36,069 bases of DNA from a virus: the IMG/VR virus record IMGVR_UViG_3300020156_000458, positions 1 to 36,069 of that record. One strand, given 5' to 3'. Position 1 is the first letter of the stretch. Every line of letters starts with the position of its first letter. The notes under the pieces are model-generated. The model was not told the DNA's origin and did no database searches. It saw only the letters and a program-made list of their open reading frames with translations. Positions 1 to 7,602 of this stretch are shown here, in pieces. A program made the translations under genes and the position numbers.

Positions 1-342
1 CTCGCTGCTTACGCCGCCAAAGCCGAGCGCCGCCTCGATGCGCTGCTCGGTGTGCCCGCCGCCCATCCGGCCGGGCGCGAGTTGCAGCGCCAGGTCAAGG
101 CGTGGCGTGGCAAGTTCTTCGTCTTCCTCAGCGACCGCCGCGTGCCGCCCACCAACAACTGCAGTGAGCAGGAAATCCGCCCGTCCGTGATCTTCCGCAA
201 GGTCACCAACGGCTTCCGGTCCGACTGGGGGCCGGGCATCCACGCCGGCTATCGCTCCGTCACCGGAACCGCGCGCCGCCAAGGCCAGTTCGCCTGGACC
301 GCCATCCGCAACCTCATCGACGGCACCTTCCTCGTCGCTTAA
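1..342 (+). CDS. IS66 family transposase, C-terminal fragment (5' end outside window)
   Basis: The open frame runs from base 1 to the stop at 340-342 and gives about 113 residues of transposase C-terminus. It carries the hallmark TNN-x-SEQ-x-IRP stretch followed by a G-x-RSDWG segment and a T-x3-RQGQ motif, which is the conserved end of the IS66 DDE domain. The protein would catalyse transposition of its own element and has no role in the phage. The rest of the gene (roughly 400 residues in the family) lies off the left edge, so it is unknown whether the full gene is intact. Confidence 0.85.
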   Translation, partial: LAAYAAKAERRLDALLGVPAAHPAGRELQRQVKAWRGKFFVFLSDRRVPPTNNCSEQEIRPSVIFRKVTNGFRSDWGPGIHAGYRSVTGTARRQGQFAWTAIRNLIDGTFLVA

Positions 343-376
343 TGGCTAAGCTGGCGCCAGCTGGGTGAGGAGTTAC
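1..376 (+). mobile_element. IS66-family insertion sequence, right end only
   Basis: The 3' part of an IS66-type element enters from the left edge. After the transposase stop (340-342) a short tail ends in a GAGTTAC block at 370-376. Read inward from the other strand this begins GTAACTCC, which fits the GTAA-type terminal inverted repeats common in this family. The exact boundary and the expected 8-bp target duplication cannot be confirmed because the left end of the element lies outside the window. Confidence 0.6.
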
Positions 377-578
377 GCTTTCGCGCGTCCATTTTTGGTT
401 CTTGATAAAGTCGGCCAACGCCCAGCCCGCCATAATGGCGGAGCTGTGCGGCCCGGCGGCCGAGGCTGGCATCCCCAAGGTCGCCGAAGCCGCTTCCAGC
501 TACCACTATGCTGGCGCGTACCGGGTCTAGCCGGGCGCAGGCAGTTTGGGCGACCAAACGTCACCCCTACCTTGTTCG
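377..578. other. Junction between IS66 end and prophage lysis genes, no clear gene
   Basis: No gene is convincing here. A 31-codon frame on the plus strand (435-530) stays open upstream towards the IS end and could be the tail of a host gene cut by the insertion, but I do not recognise its product. The left attachment site of the prophage is expected in or near this stretch because the phage genes start at 579. It cannot be located without the sequence downstream of int. Confidence 0.35.
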
Positions 579-809
579 TCAGCGTGGACTTGCCGGGTCT
601 TTAGCCAGCGAGGCAGCAGCACCCAGCACCGCCAGACCAATGCCCAGCCATCCCTGACCGGAAGCCGCGCCCTGGGCGGCGGCATCGGCAACGCTGGCCG
701 CCGCCGTCACCCACGGGGACGAAGCGATCATCCCGACTCCGCCCAGGATGCTGGCGAGACCGGCATAGGTGCTGGGTTCCTTCAGGCGCTGCATGTTGAT
801 GGTCTTCAT
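579..809 (-). CDS. Small holin-like membrane protein
   Basis: This 76-residue protein has two hydrophobic stretches (about residues 14-40 and 52-68), rich in Gly and Ala, and a short charged C-terminus. It follows the cell wall hydrolase gene, where a phage holin is expected. A holin opens the inner membrane so that the endolysin can reach the peptidoglycan. The start is chosen by a strong ribosome site: AAAGGAGG lies just upstream of the ATG at 809. An upstream extension of the frame is possible but has no such site. Holin is inferred from size, topology and position, not from a recognised family motif. Confidence 0.6.
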   Translation of the reverse strand: MKTINMQRLKEPSTYAGLASILGGVGMIASSPWVTAAASVADAAAQGAASGQGWLGIGLAVLGAAASLAKDPASPR

Positions 810-901
810 GGTTGTGCCCCTCCTTTGGGCATCAAAAATGCCGCACGGCGGAATGCAGGCGGCAGAACGGTGGATCAGGGGTGCGGGCAGGATCAGGCGA
901 G

Positions 902-1327
902 CTACTTCAGCTCCAGCCGGAAGAAGCGGTGATTGCCGATCACGGCGACCGGTTTCTTGCCGCCCGACCATGCCGGCGACACTCCGGCGGTGTGGTAGTG
1001 GTCAGCACCGTTGGTGACCTCTGCCAGCCGGCCGGACAGCAGCGAATCGGCAATCTCCAGTGCCGCGCGATAGCTGGCATCGCGGTCGGTCACCGCCAAC
1101 AGCTTGGCCCGGTTGGGATCGTCCGCCAGCCAGCAGGAAAACTGATAGGGCTTCAGGCACACGGTGATGGGGGAGCTGCCCCACCAGCGCGGATTGCGCA
1201 CCCGGTTCTGGATGACGCAGGCAACGGCGGCCATGCCATTGCGGCCTTCGCCGCGTGCTTCACCCCACAGGGTGCGGGCGATCACCTCCCGCGCCGTCAT
1301 GGCGGGGAGCGGGGGAGACTGGGTCAT
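902..1327 (-). CDS. SleB-type cell wall hydrolase, probable phage endolysin
   Basis: The 141-residue protein matches the Hydrolase_2/SleB fold. The WGEARGEG block at residues 21-28 holds the presumed catalytic Glu23, followed by the AAVACVIQNR helix, and the end carries GADHYH and IGNHRFF motifs typical of the family. These enzymes cleave peptidoglycan glycan strands. No signal peptide is visible, so it probably depends on the neighbouring holin. The start at 1327 follows an AAGGA site. Its place in the left-end lysis cluster supports the endolysin role. The protein is about the size of the catalytic domain alone, with no cell wall-binding domain. Confidence 0.85.
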   Translation of the reverse strand: MTQSPPLPAMTAREVIARTLWGEARGEGRNGMAAVACVIQNRVRNPRWWGSSPITVCLKPYQFSCWLADDPNRAKLLAVTDRDASYRAALEIADSLLSGRLAEVTNGADHYHTAGVSPAWSGGKKPVAVIGNHRFFRLELK

Positions 1328-1340
1328 TGGTCGAATTCCT

Positions 1341-1505
1341 TCACTGACGGAGTGGAGGGCCAAGCCGGAGGAAACCGGCGGACATGCCGCTGTTGGCGGC
1401 GAGAAGCAGGCGGGCGAGCGTGAGACGGGCGAGGGCTTCATCCCCGCTGCAGTCCATCAGCACGCGCGCCGCGAGCTGCTGCACGGCGTCATGCGGCGGA
1501 GGCAT
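1341..1505 (-). CDS. Small protein of unknown function in lysis cassette
   Basis: A 54-codon frame starts inside the end of the upstream spanin-like gene (17-nt overlap) and stops 13 nt before the endolysin start. A good ribosome site (GAGGTGG, 3 nt before the ATG) supports translation. The product is mostly helical in character, with a Leu/Ala-rich middle, and lacks a signal peptide or lipobox, so it does not look like an outer-membrane spanin. I do not recognise a family. Position suggests a lysis or lysis-timing role, but that is a guess. Confidence 0.45.
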   Translation of the reverse strand: MPPPHDAVQQLAARVLMDCSGDEALARLTLARLLLAANSGMSAGFLRLGPPLRQ

Positions 1506-2007
1506 GATCCACCTCGACATCCGCCAGGGCGCGGGGGGCCATCGCACGGAGGGCGGCCACGTCCACCCCCAGCGCGGCGAGCTGATCGACCAAGGCGACG
1601 ATGATGCGGGACTTCTCTTCGTCGCGATGCTCCAGCCCCACGAGCTGCGCCCGGATCGCGTCCAACTCGCGGGCGAGCGCGACATTCTCCGCGCGCAGTC
1701 GTTCTTCGCGCCGAGTCGCACCGCCTCGCATGGTGGCGTAGGCATCGGCCAGTGGCCGGGCGGCCCGCGGCAGCGCCTGGACCACGGTGACGAGGACGAG
1801 CACGACAGCGGCCAGGGCGGCGAGGAAGGCAACGCCTAGCACCAGCTCCAGCGCCACCACGGCAGTGCCGCCGCGCTCCAGCAGGTCAAGAAAGCGGTTG
1901 AGCTTCCCAGCTAACTGGTCGAGGGGGGGCGGGTCAGTGGTCGCCATAGCGGCACCACAGGTCACCAGCACAGAGCCGGCGTAAGTAATAGCCCGAAGAA
2001 TGGTCAC
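1489..2007 (-). CDS. Membrane-anchored coiled-coil protein, spanin-like
   Basis: This 172-residue protein starts with GTG at 2007 behind a GGAGG site. It has a hydrophobic N-terminus (residues 5-22), a long transmembrane segment (about 47-78) and then a charged, heptad-like helix (about 90-140) rich in Arg, Glu and Leu. A membrane anchor followed by a periplasmic coiled coil is the layout of inner-membrane spanins (Rz type), which complete lysis of Gram-negative hosts. The N-terminal LVTC is close to a lipobox but has Thr before the Cys, so lipidation is doubtful. It could instead be a second holin. No matching outer-membrane spanin was found. Confidence 0.5.
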   Translation of the reverse strand: MTILRAITYAGSVLVTCGAAMATTDPPPLDQLAGKLNRFLDLLERGGTAVVALELVLGVAFLAALAAVVLVLVTVVQALPRAARPLADAYATMRGGATRREERLRAENVALARELDAIRAQLVGLEHRDEEKSRIIVALVDQLAALGVDVAALRAMAPRALADVEVDHASAA

Positions 2008-2024
2008 AATGCCCTCCGCGCATG

Positions 2025-2045
2025 AAAAAAGCGCCCTATGGGCGC
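2025..2045 (-). terminator. Intrinsic terminator between tail-tip and lysis genes
   Basis: On the minus strand the RNA would form a GCGCCC/GGGCGC hairpin with a 3-nt loop, followed directly by six U residues. It lies between the 85-residue gene (stop at 2085) and the spanin-like gene (start at 2007), so lysis genes need read-through, antitermination or their own promoter. Confidence 0.8.
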
Positions 2046-2084
2046 CTGTGTGATCTTAGGTTTGGAGTGTTGTCGCGGACGGGG

Positions 2085-2342
2085 TCAGCGCAGCAGATCG
2101 CGCATGCCCTCGTCCTCTTCGATGCTGGACGCACAGTGCCCCGACTGGCCGAAAGCGACGCGGAACACTGCATCCACTGCCCAGCGGATCGGGGCGGTGA
2201 TCCAGCGCCAGCCCGGCCCGAAGTCACCGCGCTGCGCCTTGCCCAGCCGCGACGACAGGGTTTCGTCGCAGTCGCCGCCCAGGACCGCATTGGCCAGCTG
2301 ATCGACGGCAACAGCGACGTTCAGCGCATAGCGCCCGATCAT
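2085..2342 (-). CDS. Conserved small phage protein of unknown function
   Basis: The 85-residue protein belongs to a type often seen beside tail genes in proteobacterial prophages. It has a short N-terminal ALNVAVAVDQLANAVLGGD helix, then DETLSSRLGKAQRG, an aromatic stretch and an acidic SIEEDEG end. The order helix, SSRLG-K and acidic tail is recognisable, but no activity is known to me. The ATG at 2342 overlaps the stop of the DUF4376 gene in an ATGA arrangement, indicating coupled translation. A terminator follows at 2045. Confidence 0.7.
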   Translation of the reverse strand: MIGRYALNVAVAVDQLANAVLGGDCDETLSSRLGKAQRGDFGPGWRWITAPIRWAVDAVFRVAFGQSGHCASSIEEDEGMRDLLR

Positions 2343-3037
2343 TCCGGCCAGCCATTGGCGATGGAGACAGCGTCAGGGTCTGGGCTGGTCAGCACCTCGT
2401 CCTTCAAGTCGCGAGCGAACTGCATCATGCGCCCGTACCAGTCCCCAACAGCGGCCGACAGAGCCAGCCCAGCGGCCGGTGTCGGCAGGGGGAGGCGCGT
2501 GTTGTCCATCGTGATCCAACCGGTGGAATAGCCTTCAGTCCACGGCACGGTGCCGCTTTGCGCCAGCACCGCCGCAATTGCCATGCCGCCAAGGTCAGCG
2601 CGGCCACGGTCCGACACGTCAATCCGCTTGGTCTGGTACGGAGCGCCTTCGGCCAACCGGCGGTCTCGCTCTGCGTTAATTTCAGCCACCCGCTTGGTGC
2701 GGGCCTCCGCTGCCTGCGCAGTCTCTTCATGGGCGGTCAGAGGCAAAAGCCGATACGCCACCGCGACGGCACCAGCCCCGACGACCCATTCGTCTTGCGG
2801 CAGACGCTCCACCCGCTTGCCGATCCCAGATGGCGGCGTGTCGATCAGCGGCAGCACGCGCCACGATGGGCACATAGCCGCCCAGTCCTCTCTTGTCCAA
2901 TGAACCCACACTTCGCGCGGATGGTTGATTGCGTCGTCTCCATCACCATAAGTGATCGGTTCAGCCGTGTAGTAAGTCGCAATGATACGATTGTCAGCGA
3001 CAATGGCCGCAGGAAGCATTCCCATCTTGTCCCCCAT
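2339..3037 (-). CDS. DUF4376 tail-fibre-associated protein
   Basis: The 232-residue protein ends in a DUF4376-type domain (about residues 105-220): a long charged helix with INAERDRRL, then a YQ-x-KRIDVSDRGRADLGG segment and a hydrophobic end. DUF4376 proteins lie at the distal end of phage tail fibre modules and are thought to be fibre parts or assembly factors. The N-terminal half, with DNRIIATYYT and a Trp-rich stretch, is less familiar. The start at 3037 shares one base with the stop of the upstream gene (TAATG). A second ATG four codons later is possible. Confidence 0.75.
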   Translation of the reverse strand: MGDKMGMLPAAIVADNRIIATYYTAEPITYGDGDDAINHPREVWVHWTREDWAAMCPSWRVLPLIDTPPSGIGKRVERLPQDEWVVGAGAVAVAYRLLPLTAHEETAQAAEARTKRVAEINAERDRRLAEGAPYQTKRIDVSDRGRADLGGMAIAAVLAQSGTVPWTEGYSTGWITMDNTRLPLPTPAAGLALSAAVGDWYGRMMQFARDLKDEVLTSPDPDAVSIANGWPE

Positions 3038-3930
3038 TATGGCACGGTAAACCGCACACCAGACCCGGTGTAGTCGAAGACATAAACTTGCCCGGTTGGC
3101 GAAATGAGCACACAACGGCCAGGGCCACCGCGCGTGTAACTGGTAGCCGCCGGCGTGGCTGCATTGTTGCCGAAATGCGGGTCTGTGCTGTTTGGCCCGG
3201 TTATGTTGACGGCGTTGCCCAACAGCCCGGAATAGCTCGACCCGCCACCGCCGCCGCTTTGCCCGCCACCAGCCGAGCCGCCGCCACCGCCACCCCAATA
3301 GCCGCCGCCACCGCCGCCGCCGACGCTATCGCCCCATGGCGGGCTCGCACCGCCGTTCGGCCCTTGCCCTGGCTGGCCGGGCGCCTCAGAAGTTCCCCCG
3401 CCAGGGCCAGGGCCGGTTTGCGTGCCGCCCAACCACCCCACGCCCGTCAACCCGCCGGCATCGAAGCCGTTAGGGCCGACGTTGCGGTTTCCCGCACCAC
3501 CGCCACCGCCGGCCACGGCAAGAAGCACACTGTTCAGGTAGAGCGACGTTCTCGCCCCACCGCCGGCGCCAGCAGTCAGAGGCGGGAAGGCGTACCCGCC
3601 GATGCCGCCGCTGCCGCCGTTGGGGTCCGGCGTGGCTCCACCAGCCGACGGGACGTAACCTTGGGTCTCTGCCGCGCCGCCATTGCCGACGTAGATGTCG
3701 AGCACGTCGCCGGATTTGAGCGACACCGTGCCGGATACAAAACCACCCTTACCGCCAGTGGCGAGAACATTGCCGCCCGCCGCCCCCCAAAGCTTGACGG
3801 TCCAAATACCGGAAGACTTCCCAGCACCCATCAGCAATTCATCGAACAGGTTGCAAAGCGTTTGCCTGTCGTCCTGCCACTCCGGCATGCCGGGCAGGAT
3901 CAGCTTTCTGGTGTTCGGACGGATCAGCAT
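3037..3930 (-). CDS. Glycine-rich tail tip adhesin (PF12810-like)
   Basis: The 297-residue protein begins with a short non-repetitive region (1-40), then a WTVKLWGAAGG motif, GGKGGFVSG and a long glycine-rich body (about 140-232) with runs of up to seven Gly. The order GA-GG, GGKGG, VAGGGGG and GGGGGSSYSG matches the glycine-rich domain also found in receptor kinases and in phage adhesins. Polyglycine-sandwich folds of this sort carry variable receptor-binding loops at fibre tips, as in T-even-like gp38. It starts 2 nt after the fibre gene and probably sits on that fibre. Host-receptor binding is inferred. Confidence 0.7.
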   Translation of the reverse strand: MLIRPNTRKLILPGMPEWQDDRQTLCNLFDELLMGAGKSSGIWTVKLWGAAGGNVLATGGKGGFVSGTVSLKSGDVLDIYVGNGGAAETQGYVPSAGGATPDPNGGSGGIGGYAFPPLTAGAGGGARTSLYLNSVLLAVAGGGGGAGNRNVGPNGFDAGGLTGVGWLGGTQTGPGPGGGTSEAPGQPGQGPNGGASPPWGDSVGGGGGGGYWGGGGGGSAGGGQSGGGGGSSYSGLLGNAVNITGPNSTDPHFGNNAATPAATSYTRGGPGRCVLISPTGQVYVFDYTGSGVRFTVP

Positions 3931-3932
3931 GG

Positions 3933-5225
3933 CTAGGAGGCCTGCTTTACAATGGAATAGTAAAACTTTCCGTCCGGGTAGACCTTGCCCGTCGCGAAAT
4001 TGGTCTTACCCGCTGCTGTGTTTGCGGAGGTTCCGCCGATGTTGATGCAGTTGGCGCCAAAGCTCATCGTGCGGCCACCAATGCCATCCTGCGTCCATTT
4101 GATGGTTAGTGAGTGGACGGTATTGCTACCCGCAGCCGGTGGATTGAGCGGATTGGCGATGATCGAATTGGCAGAGATAACGCCGCAGTCGAAATCGATG
4201 CCCGCATCGCAATCGGAGGTGAAGGTATTTCCGACCGCCGCCAGAGATACCAAGCTGGTACGCGGCGGCTTCATGAAGGTCAGCACACCACTGGCCGCGG
4301 TGCGGAACACCTCGACGCCACCGACGACGAAGCCCAGCACACCCGCCGCCGACCGATAGAAGCCGCTCGTTGCCTCGCCAATCCGCAGACCCAGCGTGTC
4401 CTTGTCAACGCCAGCATAGGTTTGCAACCATCCCGTCAAGGTGCCGCCGGCCAGCTTGAGGAAGGTCGCCACCGCGCCGGCCGGCGTCACTGCTTTGTCG
4501 GTTGCCGTCCCTGTTGCGGTCTCGGCATTCGTCGCAGCCGCCATCAGCCCATCCGCGCCGTTGGCTCCATTTGTGCCATTCAGCCCAGCCGGACCGCGGA
4601 TATTGCCCACGGGGGCGCCCCAGGCGCCAGCCACCTTGGCGTAAACGTCGCCATTGGTCGTGTTGAGGTACTGATCACCATCGTTGCCCAGGCCGGCAGC
4701 TGGCGCCCCGGCACCGGACAACCACCGCGTGGTGTCACCGGTCCGAAAAAAGCCCACTGCCACCGGATCAGCAGCGGAAAACCCGCCCGGCCCCGCCATA
4801 TAGCTCACGGGCACCTTGCAGTAGCCTGCGGCGACCGTCACAGCTCCGGTGACGGTGAAGAGTGCCCACTTGGTGGCATCTGTCCGATGCCCGATCCGCA
4901 GCAGCCCCTTGGCCGTCGAAGTGCTGTCGTCGAACAGACCAATGACGGCGGACACATCGGCACCAGCAGCATCGGCAGTGGACACATAGACCTGTGTCGC
5001 AGTCGCTACGGTGGCGGCGTTCACGCGCACCGCGCCGCTGCCAGGATTGGCATCCGCCGTATCGGCATTCCAGACATTGGTAATGGCTGGCACCGCCGCA
5101 CCCAACGCTGCTGCCCGGTTCGTCAGTTCTACCAGGACGTTGTCCCAGAACTGATCCCAGATCGTCGCGTAGGCATAGGGGGCGAAGCTGGCAAAGGTGT
5201 AGGGCACACCGTTGAAGGTCGCCAT
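3933..5225 (-). CDS. Tail fibre protein with collagen-like segment
   Basis: The 430-residue protein has an N-terminal attachment region, a fibre motif GDQYLN-x3-GDVYAK-x3-AW (residues 183-202), a short collagen-like GPAG-LNG-TNG-ANG-ADG stretch (211-226) that implies trimerisation, and a C-terminal beta-rich region. The LKLAGGTLTG segment is a common tail-fibre repeat unit. It would be the side or central fibre that carries the host-binding tip. The start at 5225 is supported by a GGAG element about 11 nt upstream, inside the preceding gene. The adhesin and DUF4376 genes follow directly. Confidence 0.8.
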   Translation of the reverse strand: MATFNGVPYTFASFAPYAYATIWDQFWDNVLVELTNRAAALGAAVPAITNVWNADTADANPGSGAVRVNAATVATATQVYVSTADAAGADVSAVIGLFDDSTSTAKGLLRIGHRTDATKWALFTVTGAVTVAAGYCKVPVSYMAGPGGFSAADPVAVGFFRTGDTTRWLSGAGAPAAGLGNDGDQYLNTTNGDVYAKVAGAWGAPVGNIRGPAGLNGTNGANGADGLMAAATNAETATGTATDKAVTPAGAVATFLKLAGGTLTGWLQTYAGVDKDTLGLRIGEATSGFYRSAAGVLGFVVGGVEVFRTAASGVLTFMKPPRTSLVSLAAVGNTFTSDCDAGIDFDCGVISANSIIANPLNPPAAGSNTVHSLTIKWTQDGIGGRTMSFGANCINIGGTSANTAAGKTNFATGKVYPDGKFYYSIVKQAS

Positions 5226-5226
5226 C

Positions 5227-6087
5227 TCAGATCAGCTCCTCAGCGTTGATGCCCCAGCCGTAGCGGCGGGGCATGGTGGCGGTGGTAGTGGTGATGCCAA
5301 CCGTCTCCGTCAGGGCGGCGTAGACGGTGCGCCGAAAACGCACGGACGGCGCATCGTCAGGGTCGTAGACCAGAAGGAAGTCCCCGGACTTGCCCAACTG
5401 ACGATCGATTTCGAAGCCGGTGGCATAGGCTTCCGCTTCGGTCATGTGCTCGAAGGTGATAGATACTTCCCGGTAGCCGGGCCGCCTGCGCACCAGCCGC
5501 AGCCCGCCACGCGTGCGGCGGCACTCGCTGGGGTCCACCGACCGCACCTTCACCCCAAACGCCATCTTGTGCTGGGAGGCCTCGCCGGCCATGAAACGTC
5601 CGGCCTGGAAGTAACCGGCCGGGTTTGTCGCGTCGGACACATAGGTGAAGAGATAGCGGCCATAGACGGTCGACGGGGCGACATGCAGATCGACCGTGCC
5701 GCCGGGATAAGCCCCTATGTCGATGCCGGAGAATGGAAATGCGCCGAAGGGCTGCTGGCCCCACACTTCGGTCGGCGTCCACATCAGCTCGAAGCCGGTG
5801 TCATAGACCGGCGAGCTGCCGTCCGCGTGGTTGGAGACAACATGCCGGCGACGCGCGGTCTGGGTGCCGTTGTGGTTGAGCACAGCGAACATCGACAGCG
5901 GTACCAACCGTCCGAGGTCAAGCCGCCACCATGTCGCCGCTTCGGCTGTACCAATGGAGCGGGCCAGTTCCATCACGTCCTGGGTCGCGAGGTTGGACAG
6001 CGCCAGCCCCCCACCATCAACCCAAGCGCCACCGTCGAAGGCCCCGCCATCGCTAGGCTTCTTCCAGAGGACATGAAGCGGCTTCAT
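5227..6087 (-). CDS. Tail tip protein with discoidin-like N-terminus
   Basis: The 286-residue protein has an N-terminal half typical of galactose-binding (discoidin-like) folds in phage tail tips: NLAT, then WWRLDLG followed by VPLSMFAVLNHN and a strand-rich stretch. The C-terminal half is beta-rich and contains a Arg-rich REVSITFEHMTEAEAYA segment. The gene overlaps the stop of the preceding tail gene by ATGA and lies one base before the fibre start, so it is translated as part of the tail-tip block. A role in forming the distal tail or contacting surface sugar is inferred from fold and position. Confidence 0.6.
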   Translation of the reverse strand: MKPLHVLWKKPSDGGAFDGGAWVDGGGLALSNLATQDVMELARSIGTAEAATWWRLDLGRLVPLSMFAVLNHNGTQTARRRHVVSNHADGSSPVYDTGFELMWTPTEVWGQQPFGAFPFSGIDIGAYPGGTVDLHVAPSTVYGRYLFTYVSDATNPAGYFQAGRFMAGEASQHKMAFGVKVRSVDPSECRRTRGGLRLVRRRPGYREVSITFEHMTEAEAYATGFEIDRQLGKSGDFLLVYDPDDAPSVRFRRTVYAALTETVGITTTTATMPRRYGWGINAEELI

Positions 6088-7598
6088 CCCTGCACCGTCA
6101 TCTTGAGGGTTTCGTCGTTGGCGTCGCGCTCGATTTCCAGCACCAGCCCACGCCAGCCACCGGAGAGGCCGAAACGCGAGTCGGTCAGCTTCACCGTGTG
6201 CCCCACCGTAAGGCCGGGGGTCAGCGGCACGACCACGTCGAAGGCCTTGCGCTTAGCGCTGAAGAGGGAAAGCCGGCGGTCACGCTCTGCCGTGGCCGCC
6301 ACTTCGGTATCGAAGAGGGTCTTGCCCTCCTCTTCCGTTGCCAGCAGCGAGGCGCCAGCGGCGGCAGCGTTGGTCGCCACCGCGGTCCAGCGGTATTCGT
6401 TCTGGAAGGCCTCCAGATCGGCAGCGCTAACGTTGACCCTGTCCAACTCGTCAGCGGTGAAGATCACACCGAAGGGGCGGTAGCCCAGCTTCAGCGCCTT
6501 CATCCGTCGATCCACCGGGCGCGGCGTCAGGTCGATGATGGTGCGTTCTGTGAACTCAAAGTCCGCCGTTGCGGCCGGACCATCGTAACGGCCCAGCGAC
6601 AGCAGGCGGTCTTCACCGAAGCCCCAGTAGGCCCCGACCGAGTCGGCGAGCTGGTCGATTACGTCGCGCACCTTGGGCACGCTGGACCCGTCACACCAGT
6701 AGCCCAGCACCGCCGGCTGAAGCCCATTGAAGGCGGCGAAGGACACGTCCAGCAGGCTTGCCCCGGTGACCGTCGTCATGCTGGTGACGACATGGCGCAC
6801 CAGATCGGCGAAGCGATAAACCCAGGCACCGGAGACCTTCACCCCCTCCGCGTCGATGGTGAAGCGCCCATTCGGTTTCTGCCCCAGACGGATCAGTCCG
6901 GCCGTCTTGGATGTCGCGACGTTGGTGCCGGTCAGCGAGGCCGCCACCAGGGCGGTATAGGAGGCGAAATCCCCCACCGCAGCCGGATAGGTGACGCCCA
7001 TGTCGCGGGCCGCCAACAGGGAGCTGAAGCCGGCCGGATCGACCATGTAGACGTTGTTCGCCGCATTGATCAGCACTGGCTCTATCTGCCGCCGCCGGCC
7101 GATCAGCCAGGGCTTGTCCCGCCCCCTCAGCTCTGCGGTGCCATCGACCCCGCCGGTTCCGCCGAACTGCCCGCGCGAGGCCGGCACGTCCAGCAGCACC
7201 AGCAGGTCACGCAGCTGGATTTCGATTTCATCGCCCGGCACCAACTGTTCGGCCGCACCGGAGAACAGGACGGTGAAGTCAGCCAGGGCAGGCCGCTCCT
7301 GCGGGCTGTACAGGATCTCCACCAGCCGGCCATCCCAGTCCAGATCGGACAGCCAATCCAGCTTGCCGTCGTCATTGGCGAGGGTGGCGGAGCCGAAGCT
7401 GGTTTCCGAATAGCCGCCGATGGCAGAGCCGCTGAAGAGCGAGCGGCGAACCGCCAGAGGGGTTTCGATACGGCGGACGAAATAGGTGTTGGACGGACTG
7501 TCCGCCGGCTCGGAGGTGAAGCCAAGGTCGGAGAAGAAGAGAGGCCGCACAGCGCCTATGCTGGCGTCGTACGGCTCTGCACGCATCAGGTAGGGCAT
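6084..7598 (-). CDS. Tail tip / baseplate hub-like protein
   Basis: The 504-residue protein is encoded directly after the tape measure gene (4-nt gap), where siphoviruses place the distal tail and hub proteins. It opens with a beta-rich domain (TPLAVRRSLFSGSAIGGYSETSFG) and has a middle section of alternating strands, and an end with GLTVGHTVKLTDSRFGLSGGWRGLVLEIERD. That last part resembles the OB-like strands of hub proteins. No catalytic motif (peptidase or lysozyme) is visible. I assign it to the tail tip by order and fold character; a precise family name is not certain. Confidence 0.6.
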   Translation of the reverse strand: MPYLMRAEPYDASIGAVRPLFFSDLGFTSEPADSPSNTYFVRRIETPLAVRRSLFSGSAIGGYSETSFGSATLANDDGKLDWLSDLDWDGRLVEILYSPQERPALADFTVLFSGAAEQLVPGDEIEIQLRDLLVLLDVPASRGQFGGTGGVDGTAELRGRDKPWLIGRRRQIEPVLINAANNVYMVDPAGFSSLLAARDMGVTYPAAVGDFASYTALVAASLTGTNVATSKTAGLIRLGQKPNGRFTIDAEGVKVSGAWVYRFADLVRHVVTSMTTVTGASLLDVSFAAFNGLQPAVLGYWCDGSSVPKVRDVIDQLADSVGAYWGFGEDRLLSLGRYDGPAATADFEFTERTIIDLTPRPVDRRMKALKLGYRPFGVIFTADELDRVNVSAADLEAFQNEYRWTAVATNAAAAGASLLATEEEGKTLFDTEVAATAERDRRLSLFSAKRKAFDVVVPLTPGLTVGHTVKLTDSRFGLSGGWRGLVLEIERDANDETLKMTVQG

Positions 7599-7602
7599 TG
7601 GA

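Noticed and set aside
435-530. 31-codon plus-strand frame after the IS66 end
   Set aside because: It could be a remnant of a host gene, but has no ribosome site and no recognisable motif, so it is not called as a gene.
3037-5225. Diversity-generating retroelement acting on the fibre or adhesin
   Set aside because: No reverse transcriptase, template repeat or accessory gene is present in the window.
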